Positions 33,423 through 40,694 of a stretch of 64,000 nucleotides of DNA are shown one piece after another. Both the position numbers and the translations under genes were made by a program. Where the stretch lies: NCBI RefSeq assembly GCF_002101735.1, contig NZ_LQPE01000163.1:113396-177395 (forward strand), written 5' to 3'. The notes under the pieces were generated by a model. That model did not search any database and had not been told where the DNA came from. It worked only from the letters and a program-made list of their open reading frames with translations. Source of the DNA: Mycobacterium kyorinense. Its GTDB lineage: Bacteria; Actinomycetota; Actinomycetes; Mycobacteriales; Mycobacteriaceae. Each line of letters begins with the position of its first letter. Position 1 is the first letter of the stretch.

Positions 33423-34496
33423 GTGACGGCGCCGACCCGGGCGAAGCTGGCCGACGGCCGCGACCTGCTGTTCTTCTCGTTGCCGGGTCACACCCCGGCG
33501 CCGGTTCTAGACCGTCGGTCGCTGCCGCCGCGGGATCCGCACCCGTCGCAGTTGCGGTTCGACCGGACGACCGGGCAGTGGGTGATCATCGCGGCGCTGC
33601 GCCAGGACCGCACGTACAAGCCGCCCGCCGACCAGTGTCCGCTGTGTCCGGGCCCGACCGGGTTGACCAGCGAGGTGCCTGCGCCCGACTACGACGTCGT
33701 GGTCTTCGAGAACCGGTTTCCCAGCCTGCGCGGCAGTGGGGAGCTTCAGGTGCCCGACGACTTCGTCTCGGTGCCCGGTTATGGCCGCTGTGAGGTAATC
33801 TGCTTTTCGTCGGATCACACGGGTTCGTTTGCCGACTTGGAGGTGTCGCACGCCCGGCTTGTCGTGGACGCGTGGCGGCATCGCACGGCGGACTTGAAGG
33901 CGCTGGCCGGCGTCGAGCAGGTGTTCTGCTTCGAGAACCGCGGCGAGGAAATCGGGGTGACGCTGAGCCATCCGCACGGTCAGATCTACGGCTACCCGTA
34001 TCTGACGCCGCGGACTGCTGTCCTGCTGGAACAGGCGCGTGAGCATCGAAACCGGTGTGGCCGCAACCTGTTTGAAGACCTGTTGGCGCGCGAGGTTGCC
34101 GACGGCAGTCGTATTGTTGCGCGCACCGCGTCGTTTACCGCGTTCGTGCCGTTCGCCGCGCGCTGGCCGGTGGAGGTGCATATCTACCCGAACCGGTTCG
34201 TGCACAACCTCATTGAGCTCTCTGAGGCCGAACTGGGCGACTTCGCGCAGATCTATCTCGACCTGCTGCGGCGCTTCGACCGGATGTATTCGACTCCGCT
34301 GCCGTACATGTCGGCGCTGCACCAGTACGCCGACACCGACGCGCAGCGGGAGGGCTACTTCCACGTCGAGTTGATGTCGATCCGGCGCAGCGCTACCGCG
34401 TTGAAGTATTTGGCGGCCTCCGAATCGGCGATGGATGCGTTCATCAGCGACGTGGTGCCGGAAGCCGTGGCCCAGCGGCTGCGAGAACTGGGGTGA
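33423..34496 (+). CDS. galT: Galactose-1-phosphate uridylyltransferase GalT
   Basis: This 357-aa HIT-superfamily enzyme of the Leloir pathway exchanges UMP between UDP-glucose and galactose-1-phosphate. The active-site motif is SHPHGQIYGYP. The zinc-site cysteine pair is CPLCPG near residue 72, and the C-terminal FHVELMSIRRSATALKYLA segment is typical. The GTG at 33423 is used. Unlike M. tuberculosis H37Rv, where this gene is annotated as two pieces (Rv0618/Rv0619), here it is one uninterrupted frame. It overlaps galK by 4 nt (GTGA). Confidence 0.94.
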   Translation: MTAPTRAKLADGRDLLFFSLPGHTPAPVLDRRSLPPRDPHPSQLRFDRTTGQWVIIAALRQDRTYKPPADQCPLCPGPTGLTSEVPAPDYDVVVFENRFPSLRGSGELQVPDDFVSVPGYGRCEVICFSSDHTGSFADLEVSHARLVVDAWRHRTADLKALAGVEQVFCFENRGEEIGVTLSHPHGQIYGYPYLTPRTAVLLEQAREHRNRCGRNLFEDLLAREVADGSRIVARTASFTAFVPFAARWPVEVHIYPNRFVHNLIELSEAELGDFAQIYLDLLRRFDRMYSTPLPYMSALHQYADTDAQREGYFHVELMSIRRSATALKYLAASESAMDAFISDVVPEAVAQRLRELG

Positions 34497-35584
34497 CGAT
34501 CCGATACGCCGCGCCGGGGCGGATCAACCTGATCGGCGAACACACCGACTACAACCTCGGTTTCGCTCTGCCGATCGCGTTGCCGCAGCGCACCACGGTG
34601 ACGTTCGAGCCGTCGGACACCGATGTGCTTGTGGTGCGCAGCGACCGCATGGACGGTGTGGTGCGGATTGCACTCGACACCGCTCCGGGTGACGTCAGCG
34701 GTTGGGCCGGCTATGTGGCCGGGGTGGTGTGGGCGTTGCGTCGGGCCGGGCATGCGGTGCCGGGCGGGGCGATGTCGGTCACCAGTGACGTCGAGATCGG
34801 GTCGGGGTTGTCGTCGTCGGCGGCGCTGGAGTGCGCGGTGCTGGGCGCGCTGGTGTCAGCCGCCGGTGTGTGCGTCGACCGTATCTCGCAGGCGCGGCTG
34901 GCGCAGCGCGCCGAAAACGAATACGTCGGTGCGCCAACGGGTTTGCTCGACCAGTTGGCGGCTCTGTTCGGGGAGCCGGCGAGGGCGCTGTTGATCGACT
35001 TTCGGGAGTTGACCGTGCGGCCGGTGCCGTTCGACCCCGAAGCCGCGGGGGTTGCGCTGTTGTTGATCGACTCGCGGGCGCGGCATACCCACGCGGGTGG
35101 CGAGTATGCGGCCCTTCGGGCGTCGTGCGAACGGGCGGCTGCTTTGCTGGGGGTGTCGTCGCTGCGGGAGGTTTCTGACCTGTCCGCGCTTCGCGCGGTT
35201 GGCGATGCGGTCGATGCCCGTCGTGCCCGGCATGTGTTGACGGAGAACCAGCGGGTGCTGGATTTCGTTGCGGCGCTGAGGGAGTCGGACTTCGCGTCGG
35301 CGGGCGGCATCTTCACCGCGTCGCACGTCTCGATGCGTGACGACTTCGAAATCACCACGGAGCACATCGATGTGATCGCCGATGCGGCGGTGGGGTCGGG
35401 TGATTTCGGCGCGCGGATGACCGGCGGCGGGTTCGGGGGTTGTGTGATCGCGTTGGTGCCGACTGAGCGGGTGGATGCCGTCGCGTCGGCAGTGCGTGGG
35501 GCGGTGCACGAAGCGGGGTACGAGCAGCCGGTGATTACCCGGACGTACGCGGCACGAGGTGCTGGGGTCCCAGGTGTCACATGA
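34493..35584 (+). CDS. galK: Galactokinase GalK
   Basis: This 363-aa GHMP-family kinase phosphorylates galactose with ATP. The galactokinase signature GRINLIGEHTDYN lies near the N-terminus, the ATP-binding GHMP motif is EIGSGLSSSAALECA and the third motif is RMTGGGFGGCVIAL. The start GTG overlaps the galT stop, so the genes form a two-gene operon. No galE or regulator is adjacent; about 200 nt of non-coding DNA follow. Confidence 0.94.
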   Translation: MTIRYAAPGRINLIGEHTDYNLGFALPIALPQRTTVTFEPSDTDVLVVRSDRMDGVVRIALDTAPGDVSGWAGYVAGVVWALRRAGHAVPGGAMSVTSDVEIGSGLSSSAALECAVLGALVSAAGVCVDRISQARLAQRAENEYVGAPTGLLDQLAALFGEPARALLIDFRELTVRPVPFDPEAAGVALLLIDSRARHTHAGGEYAALRASCERAAALLGVSSLREVSDLSALRAVGDAVDARRARHVLTENQRVLDFVAALRESDFASAGGIFTASHVSMRDDFEITTEHIDVIADAAVGSGDFGARMTGGGFGGCVIALVPTERVDAVASAVRGAVHEAGYEQPVITRTYAARGAGVPGVT

Positions 35585-35655
35585 GTCACCGGCCGGAAGG
35601 TATGCACGATGTGCCCTCCTCCTAGCGACAAGTGGGGCTTTTAGGCGTTGAGCCG

Positions 35656-35671
35656 GTGACGAATTCGTCAC
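35656..35671. promoter_or_regulatory. 16-bp perfect palindrome downstream of galK
   Basis: GTGACGAATTCGTCAC is a perfect palindrome in the 202-nt gap between galK and the next gene. No T-run follows, so it is not an intrinsic terminator. It may be an operator for the small winged-helix gene starting 116 nt downstream. The GTGA/TCAC arms recall CRP-type sites, but the 8-nt spacer is wrong for that family (6 nt). Confidence 0.35.
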
Positions 35672-35786
35672 TCCAGGCACTCGGGGCCAGCGAGCCACAT
35701 CTGTTACCGCAGATTCGGCAATTTCGGGATGCCCGGCTATCAGCGACAAGACGGGACGTGTCGGTGGCAGGTGCGATGGTCGGCTG

Positions 35787-36086
35787 ATGAATGAACCGTT
35801 GCAGCTGCGGGGGACCGAACTCCGCTATGTCCTGACAATGCATTTGGCCCTGCACGGGCCGGCAACCATCACCGAGCTGGCCGACGCGCTCAGGTGGCAT
35901 GGCTTTGCCGTGAGCGGGCGTGCGTCGAAGGCTATCTCGGACGCATTGCGCTGGGAGATGGGATACGGCCGGGTGCGACGGCTCGGCCGCGGTCGCTATG
36001 GCCCCGGCGGAATGCCGCGCAGCACCGAGTACCGGATCCACCAACGGGTGCTGGCGTTGCGCGACAAAGCCAAGGTGTCGCTGTGA
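35787..36086 (+). CDS. Small winged-helix DNA-binding-like protein
   Basis: This 99-aa basic protein has a helix-turn-helix-like stretch (HGPATITELADALRWHGFAV followed by GRASKAISDALRWEMGYGRV) and a basic wing (RRLGRGRYGPGGMPRSTEYR). Similar short proteins recur in mycobacteria as hypothetical proteins. A transcription-factor role is likely, but targets are unknown. The gene ends 40 nt before the Mut7-C gene on the same strand. Confidence 0.65.
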   Translation: MNEPLQLRGTELRYVLTMHLALHGPATITELADALRWHGFAVSGRASKAISDALRWEMGYGRVRRLGRGRYGPGGMPRSTEYRIHQRVLALRDKAKVSL

Positions 36087-36125
36087 GGCTTGTGCCCCGC
36101 GATCTCGCGGGGCGACCATGGGGCA

Positions 36126-36890
36126 ATGGTCGGCTATGTGGATGTCCGGGCATACGCCGAGCTCAACGAGTTCCTCGGACCAGAGTCGCGAGGGGTGACC
36201 GTGCGCCGCCCGTTCCGGTCGCACCAGACGGTCAAGGACATCCTCGAGGCGATGGGCGTTCCGCACACCGAGGTCGACCTCATCCTGGTCAACGGCGACC
36301 CGGTCGGCTTCGCGCACCGCCCGGAGGTCGGCGACCGCATCGCCGCTTACCCGATGTTCGAGGCGCTCGACGTCGGGTCGACGGCTCGGCTGCGGCCGGT
36401 GCCGCTGCGTGATCCGCGCTTCGTCGTCGACGTCAACCTCGGCCGGCTGGCGCGGCTGCTGCGGATGCTGGGCTTCGACGTGTGGTGGTCGAATGACGCC
36501 GACGACCAGACCCTGGCAGAAATCAGCCTGAGCCAGCAGCGGATTCTGCTGACTCGCGACCGTGGTCTGCTGAAGCGCCGGGCGATCACCCATGGTCTGT
36601 TCGTGCACGCCGAGCACGCCGAAGAGCAGACGCTGGAGGTGATCCGGCGACTGGACTTGGCGCAACGCGTGGCGCCGCTGACCCGATGCCTGCGATGCAA
36701 CGGCACGCTGGCCACGGTTTCCAAGGACGAGGTGATCGAGCACTTGGAGCCGTTGACTCGCCGCTACTACAACGATTTTCGCCGCTGCACCGAATGCGGG
36801 CGCATCTACTGGCCCGGGTCACACCACACCGGGTTGGTCCGGCTGGTCGAGCGGCTGCGCGAGCAGCTTAGGCCGGAGTCAACCGGATAG
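36126..36890 (+). CDS. Mut7-C RNase domain protein with N-terminal ubiquitin-like domain
   Basis: This 254-aa two-domain protein has an N-terminal beta-grasp/ubiquitin-like domain (about 1-85: VRAYAELNEFLG, HTEVDLILVNGDPVGFAHR) fused to a Mut7-C domain of the PIN-like fold. Visible Mut7-C features are RFVVDVNLGRLARLLRMLGFDV with its conserved Asp, ILLTRDRGLLKRR, and a zinc ribbon with two CxxC pairs (CLRCNG, CTECGR). It is a predicted ribonuclease; the substrate is unknown. The ATG at 36126 is chosen. The 3' end overlaps the convergent reductase gene by 23 nt. Confidence 0.8.
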   Translation: MVGYVDVRAYAELNEFLGPESRGVTVRRPFRSHQTVKDILEAMGVPHTEVDLILVNGDPVGFAHRPEVGDRIAAYPMFEALDVGSTARLRPVPLRDPRFVVDVNLGRLARLLRMLGFDVWWSNDADDQTLAEISLSQQRILLTRDRGLLKRRAITHGLFVHAEHAEEQTLEVIRRLDLAQRVAPLTRCLRCNGTLATVSKDEVIEHLEPLTRRYYNDFRRCTECGRIYWPGSHHTGLVRLVERLREQLRPESTG

Positions 36891-37350
36891 CGGCCAGGTC
36901 GATGCGGTCGAATGCCTCGGCGAAGTCCTCGAGCGTCGGGACCTGCTGATCGCGGAATTTCAGCCCCATCGCGCGCTGGGCCTCCTTGGCGCCGTAGGAC
37001 TCCGCGGCGCGATGGTAGAGATCCGCGACGGCCGTACGGTCCTCGATCAGCTCGCCGCGCATGCTCGTCGTCTTGCCGTCGTGCAGCACTTCAGCGGCGG
37101 CGCCACCGCGGAAATTGCGCTTCCAGGCTGCGCCGGTCAGCGCATACAGATCGTTGTCGACCCAGTGGGCGCTCAGCGGGATCGAGTACCGACGCCCGGT
37201 TTTTCGTCCGGCGAAACTGACCACCATCAACTGTTTGCGTAACGGATTCGGCACCGGCGTGCGGAGCAGCAACCGCATCACCGGGTTGACGACTCGCAGC
37301 ACGGCCTCCGGCGGGTGCGATTCCGTGATCGCGGGTGACTGTTCTGTCAT
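36868..37350 (-). CDS. Deazaflavin-type nitroreductase/quinone reductase family protein, copy 1
   Basis: This 160-aa Ddn-like split-barrel protein has RKQLMVVSFAGRKTGRRYSI, ALTGAAWKRNFRGGAAAEVL and a C-terminal RAMGLKFRDQQVPTLEDFAE. Family members use F420H2. The ATG at 37350 overlaps the TGA of a closely similar gene upstream (ATGA), so it is a tandem duplicate and last gene of a run starting at vapB (38495). This copy keeps the full family length. Confidence 0.78.
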   Translation of the reverse strand: MTEQSPAITESHPPEAVLRVVNPVMRLLLRTPVPNPLRKQLMVVSFAGRKTGRRYSIPLSAHWVDNDLYALTGAAWKRNFRGGAAAEVLHDGKTTSMRGELIEDRTAVADLYHRAAESYGAKEAQRAMGLKFRDQQVPTLEDFAEAFDRIDLAAIRLTPA

Positions 37351-37805
37351 GGCAATACGGTAGAGCGTGGGCCGCCGCAGCGGAACCGGATAGCGGACAG
37401 ACCGAGTCGGTCGACCGCCTCGGCGAAGTCCTCGGTCGACGGGATGCGCTTGTCGCGGAACTTCAAACCCATTGTGCGCTGCGGGTCTTTGTCGCCGCAG
37501 GACTGCGCGCAGCGCCGGTAGACATCCGCGACGACGGCCCGGTCCTCGACGAGTTCGCCGTGCATGCTGGTCGTCTTGCCGTCGTGGACAACCTGTGCGG
37601 TCGCGCCGCCGCGGAAGTTCTGCTTCCACGGGGCATCGGTCAGTGCGTAGAGGTCACCGTCGATCCGGTGGGAGTTCACCGGAATCGAGTACGGCCGTCC
37701 CGTCTTCCGGCCGGCGAAGCTCAGCAGCAACCGCATGATGGGGTTGATGACGCGCAGCACCGTCGCCGGGTGGTGCGAGAGCATGATCGCGGGAGATTCA
37801 TTCAT
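37347..37805 (-). CDS. Deazaflavin-type reductase family protein, copy 2 (15-residue deletion)
   Basis: This 152-aa paralogue of the downstream gene shares INPIMRLLL, SFAGRKTGRPYSIPV, NFRGGATAQVVHDGKTTSMH and MGLKFRDKRIPSTEDFAEAV. Relative to copy 1 it lacks 15 residues (RTPVPNPLRKQLMVV) between RLLL and SFAGRKTG, which removes the start of the first barrel strand. The C-terminus has diverged (RCGGPRSTVLP). Its ATG lies 8 nt inside the end of vapC. The deletion may make it inactive or alter its cofactor pocket. Confidence 0.72.
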   Translation of the reverse strand: MNESPAIMLSHHPATVLRVINPIMRLLLSFAGRKTGRPYSIPVNSHRIDGDLYALTDAPWKQNFRGGATAQVVHDGKTTSMHGELVEDRAVVADVYRRCAQSCGDKDPQRTMGLKFRDKRIPSTEDFAEAVDRLGLSAIRFRCGGPRSTVLP

Positions 37806-38229
37806 CGTCGGCGGGTTGGACTGTGATGATCGGACAGCGGACCGGGGCCCCGGATCGTTCGATGCGGGTGTCACTGGTAATCAATGCGGTCGCAAGGCGT
37901 TCCGCGCTGGCGATATAGATGGCATCAGGATAGCGGAGTGAGGTCTGAGCCAGAGCCCAGGCGCGCCGGACGTCAGCCCATGGTGTGGCTTCGATCGTTA
38001 TTTCGAGCGCTTCAGCGTCCCTGAGTGCCTGGTCGATCTGCTCGGCCTGTAGTGGGTGTGTTGGCCGGTTCGCGGCTGCCGCGAGACCGGAGAGGATTTC
38101 GACCGCGAAATGTCCTGGCGCTATGAGAGGTTCGGATGCTGGATGATCCGCAAGGGTCCGGCGGGCAGCCCGGCCTCGGCGACCGGAGTCGACGATTGCG
38201 TCAATGACAACCGAAGCGTCGACGATCAC
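37798..38229 (-). CDS. vapC: VapC PIN-domain toxin, pair 1
   Basis: This 143-aa PIN-domain RNase has the first catalytic Asp in MIVDASVVIDA (Asp4), the helix acid in FAVEILSGL, the third acid in RYPDAIYIASAERL and ITSDTR near the C-terminus, so the active site looks complete. Such toxins cleave tRNA or rRNA. The GTG at 38229 overlaps the vapB stop (GTGA). The gene overlaps the start of the downstream reductase by 8 nt, tying the toxin operon to two reductase genes. Confidence 0.88.
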   Translation of the reverse strand: MIVDASVVIDAIVDSGRRGRAARRTLADHPASEPLIAPGHFAVEILSGLAAAANRPTHPLQAEQIDQALRDAEALEITIEATPWADVRRAWALAQTSLRYPDAIYIASAERLATALITSDTRIERSGAPVRCPIITVQPADDE

Positions 38230-38495
38230 GGTTTCCGGCCGAGGCGGGCGCCACGTTCAGCATGTGCGTCATCGATCGCCTCGAGCACCGCCTGACGGTC
38301 TTGTTCTTCGACGGCTCGTTTACCGCTAAGCCGGGCGGCGGTCCGGTTCAACGCCTCACGCCTGCGTAAATGCGCCGCCTGCGCGTGCATTGCTTCGCGA
38401 AGGTAAGCCTGCAGCGACATTCCACGCGCCGCAGCTGCCGACCGAATCTGGTCGAGATCTTTGGCTGGCACATCGCGAATCAGCACGTTCGGCAT
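38226..38495 (-). CDS. vapB: VapB antitoxin, pair 1
   Basis: This 89-aa ribbon-helix-helix antitoxin begins MPNVLIRDVPAKDLDQIRSA, followed by GMSLQAYLREAMHAQA; the C-terminal half is charged and should wrap the toxin. It lies upstream of and overlaps vapC. The ATG at 38495 is 6 nt after a TAGCAT box that sits inside an inverted repeat, so the mRNA is probably leaderless and autoregulated. Confidence 0.88.
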   Translation of the reverse strand: MPNVLIRDVPAKDLDQIRSAAAARGMSLQAYLREAMHAQAAHLRRREALNRTAARLSGKRAVEEQDRQAVLEAIDDAHAERGARLGRKP

Positions 38496-38501
38496 ACGCC
38501 G

Positions 38502-38522
38502 ATGCTATCAAATGCGATAGCA
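38502..38522 (-). promoter_or_regulatory. vapBC pair 1 promoter/operator
   Basis: The inverted repeat TGCTATC/GATAGCA has its arms at 38503-38509 and 38516-38522 and a 6-nt spacer. Read on the minus strand, the arm nearer the gene contains TAGCAT (38507-38502), a TAnnnT -10 box exactly 6 nt before the vapB ATG. TTGCAC (38531-38526) lies 18 nt upstream as a possible -35. Binding of VapBC here would cover the -10. The same arms occur at the second vapBC (48333-48360). Confidence 0.65.
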
Positions 38523-38549
38523 CAAGTGCAAGCGCTGGGTTGCCTCCGA

Positions 38550-39176
38550 CTAGTCGCCAATGTCCCACCCGACCGTAAACCCATGGCGCAGTACCAGTTC
38601 GGCGAGGACGTCCGAGCGCTCGGCCACTGTCCGCGATTCGGTGGTGAACGCGTCGAGACCGAAGAACGCGTAGTTGATCGAGGTCTCCGGGGTGGTGCGC
38701 GGCCGGTACACGATGGCGTCGAGGGCGTCGGGCCCCGTCCACCATCGCCGCACGGCATCGGCCAGGCGGTGGCAGGTGTGCCACACGTCGGGATGCTGAC
38801 CGGTGTTGATCTGGTCGTCGACACCCAGGACATCGAGGTTCGCCTCGGTGCGCAGGTCGAGCACCCGCAGATGCCGCGCGGCGACCAGCCGCACCAGATA
38901 GTGCCCGGCGTGGTCGGCGGGGATCATCAGCCCGGTGGGCCGGTAGCGCTCGCGGAACGCGCCGACGAGTGTGCTTGCGGCATAGCGGGTTCGGAACGCG
39001 CCAGACTCCGGATCGAAGCGAAACCGTGGGGTGGGGAAACCGTCCCATGTCCACTCGGCGGGCGGGGCCGCCTCCACCCGCCACAGTTCGGTGCCGGCCT
39101 CGACGCGGCGACGGCGCAGCCCGACCGGCCGGGCGTCGGGCAGCGGCGCCCGATAACCGGCGGGAAGGTCAGGCAC
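38550..39176 (-). CDS. RES-domain toxin, pair 2
   Basis: This 208-aa RES domain protein of a different subgroup from the first pair has GTELWRVEAAPP (Leu31-Trp-Arg33), FRFDPESGAFRTRYAASTL, VGAFRERYRP and a C-terminal AFTTESRTVAERSDVLAELV. It is predicted to consume NAD+. The GTG at 39176 overlaps the antitoxin gene by 8 nt. It ends 54 nt before vapB on the same strand, so two toxin systems are stacked head to tail. Confidence 0.76.
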   Translation of the reverse strand: MPDLPAGYRAPLPDARPVGLRRRRVEAGTELWRVEAAPPAEWTWDGFPTPRFRFDPESGAFRTRYAASTLVGAFRERYRPTGLMIPADHAGHYLVRLVAARHLRVLDLRTEANLDVLGVDDQINTGQHPDVWHTCHRLADAVRRWWTGPDALDAIVYRPRTTPETSINYAFFGLDAFTTESRTVAERSDVLAELVLRHGFTVGWDIGD

Positions 39177-39684
39177 CGACGGCGGCGAGCATCCGCCACG
39201 CGGTCTCGGCGGTCTTCGGGCGGCGCAGCGCCTCGGCGATCGACGAGCCGCCGAGCTCGTCGTGCTTCAGCCGCATGATCCGGTCGGCGGCCAGCGGGTC
39301 CGACGTGAACCTCGCCAGCAACTCCAGGATCCGCGGCAGATCCGTCCGCAACCGGTCGTCGTCGAATTGCCAAGCCGGAAACCATGTTTGGTTGCCGACC
39401 GCGGACCCGATGAGTTTTCCTCGGCTGCGCAGTCGGTGCACCGCCTGCGGCGATTTCACCCCCAGTCGGGCCTGCACGGCCGGCGTCGGCAGGGAGCCCT
39501 CGACGAACTCGCGCACCAAAGCGCCGCGACGCTCGTCGTTCAGGCTGCCGGCGGCGATGCGCACCAGCGTTCCCTGAGGAGACGTCGGCGCGTCCAGGAT
39601 GGCGTCGAGCACCTCGGCGAACCCGGAATCCTTTTGGGCGCGCTCGGCGACCTGGCGAACAAGCGGGGCAACGGCGGTGGGCAT
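39169..39684 (-). CDS. Antitoxin partner of RES pair 2 (MbcA/Xre-like)
   Basis: This 171-aa protein has an HTH-like central part (TPAVQARLGVKSPQAVHRLRSRGK) and a C-terminal toxin-binding-like part (QTWFPAWQFDDDRLRTDLPR, then ADRIMRLKHDELGGSSIAEAL). The QFD and PRILELL elements match antitoxins of RES systems, though it differs from the pair-1 antitoxin. The ATG at 39684 stands 6 nt after TACCAT. It overlaps the toxin gene by 8 nt. Confidence 0.74.
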   Translation of the reverse strand: MPTAVAPLVRQVAERAQKDSGFAEVLDAILDAPTSPQGTLVRIAAGSLNDERRGALVREFVEGSLPTPAVQARLGVKSPQAVHRLRSRGKLIGSAVGNQTWFPAWQFDDDRLRTDLPRILELLARFTSDPLAADRIMRLKHDELGGSSIAEALRRPKTAETAWRMLAAVGA

Positions 39685-39691
39685 GTCCTCA

Positions 39692-39720
39692 TGGTACCAC
39701 CGATTGAAACAATTGAAACA
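39692..39720 (-). promoter_or_regulatory. RES pair 2 promoter with tandem 9-bp repeats
   Basis: TACCAT (39696-39691) is 6 nt before the antitoxin ATG. Upstream, ATTGAAACA is repeated twice in tandem (39703-39711, 39712-39720; TGTTTCAAT on the minus strand), over the expected spacer and -35 region. Tandem sites of this kind could be the antitoxin operator. The GAGGAC between box and ATG could also act as a close ribosome binding site. Confidence 0.45.
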
Positions 39721-39752
39721 CACGCGCAGGAAGCTCGCGTACGGTCGAAAGC

Positions 39753-40691
39753 ATGGCACGAACCGACAACGACACCTGGGACATCACCGAAAGCGTGGGC
39801 GCGACGGCGCTGGGCGTGGCCGCGGCCCGCGCCGCTGACACCGAGAGCGACGATCCGCTGATTCAAGACCCGTTCGCGCGGGTCTTCCTCGACGCCGCCG
39901 GTGAGGGCATGTGGAATTGGTTCGCGGCGCCCGAGCTGCCCGCCGAGATCGTCGAGGCCGAGCCGGACCTGCCGCTGCGAATGCGCTCGATGCGGAACTA
40001 CATGGCTTCCCGCACAGCGTTTTTCGACGAGTTCTTCCTTGCGGCCACCAAAGCCGGGGCGCGCCAGGCGGTGATCTTGGCGGCCGGCCTCGATTCGCGG
40101 GCATGGCGCCTGGCGTGGCCGGACGGGACGACGGTGTACGAACTCGACCAGCCCAAGGTGCTGGAGTTCAAGTCGTCGACGCTTAGAGAACACGGTGCAG
40201 AGCCGACGGCCAAGCTGGTCAATGTCGCCGTCGACCTGCGCCAGGATTGGCCGAAGGCCTTGCAGGAGGCGGGTTTTGACCCGTCGGTGCCCAGCGTCTG
40301 GTCGGCCGAGGGGCTGCTGCCGTTTTTGCCGGCGGCCGCCCAGGACCTGCTCTTCGAGCGGGTGACCGCGCTCAGCGCACCTGGCAGCCGCATCGCCGTG
40401 GAGGCGCATGGCCCCGGTTTCAACGACCCCGAGGTTCATGCGCGCCAGCGTGAACAGATGCAGCGCATCCGCGATCTGGCGGCCAAGCTCGGCGAGCAGC
40501 GCGACATCCCCGACGTGCAGGATCTGTGGTACTTCGAGGATCGCGCCGACGTCGGCGACTGGCTGCGCGACCACGGTTGGGAGGTGTCGGTGGTCCCGGC
40601 CGAGGAGTTGATGGCGAGCTACCGCCGCCCGCCTGCCGATGTCGAGGACTCCTCGCCGCGCAGTCTGTTTGTGTCCGCGCAACGGTTATAG
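39753..40691 (+). CDS. Class I SAM-dependent methyltransferase (mycobacterial TIGR00027 family)
   Basis: This 312-aa protein shows the highly conserved N-terminus DTWDITESVGATALGVAAARA, DPFARVFLDAAG and the SAM-binding segment QAVILAAGLDSRAWRLAWPDG. Mycobacteria have many paralogues of this leucine-carboxymethyltransferase-like family, whose substrates are mostly unknown. The ATG at 39753 is family-consistent. Divergent from the RES antitoxin gene with 68 bp between them. Confidence 0.9.
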   Translation: MARTDNDTWDITESVGATALGVAAARAADTESDDPLIQDPFARVFLDAAGEGMWNWFAAPELPAEIVEAEPDLPLRMRSMRNYMASRTAFFDEFFLAATKAGARQAVILAAGLDSRAWRLAWPDGTTVYELDQPKVLEFKSSTLREHGAEPTAKLVNVAVDLRQDWPKALQEAGFDPSVPSVWSAEGLLPFLPAAAQDLLFERVTALSAPGSRIAVEAHGPGFNDPEVHARQREQMQRIRDLAAKLGEQRDIPDVQDLWYFEDRADVGDWLRDHGWEVSVVPAEELMASYRRPPADVEDSSPRSLFVSAQRL

Positions 40692-40694
40692 GCG

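Noticed and set aside
35656..35671. CRP/Cmr binding site
   Set aside because: The GTGA/TCAC arms are 8 nt apart, not 6.
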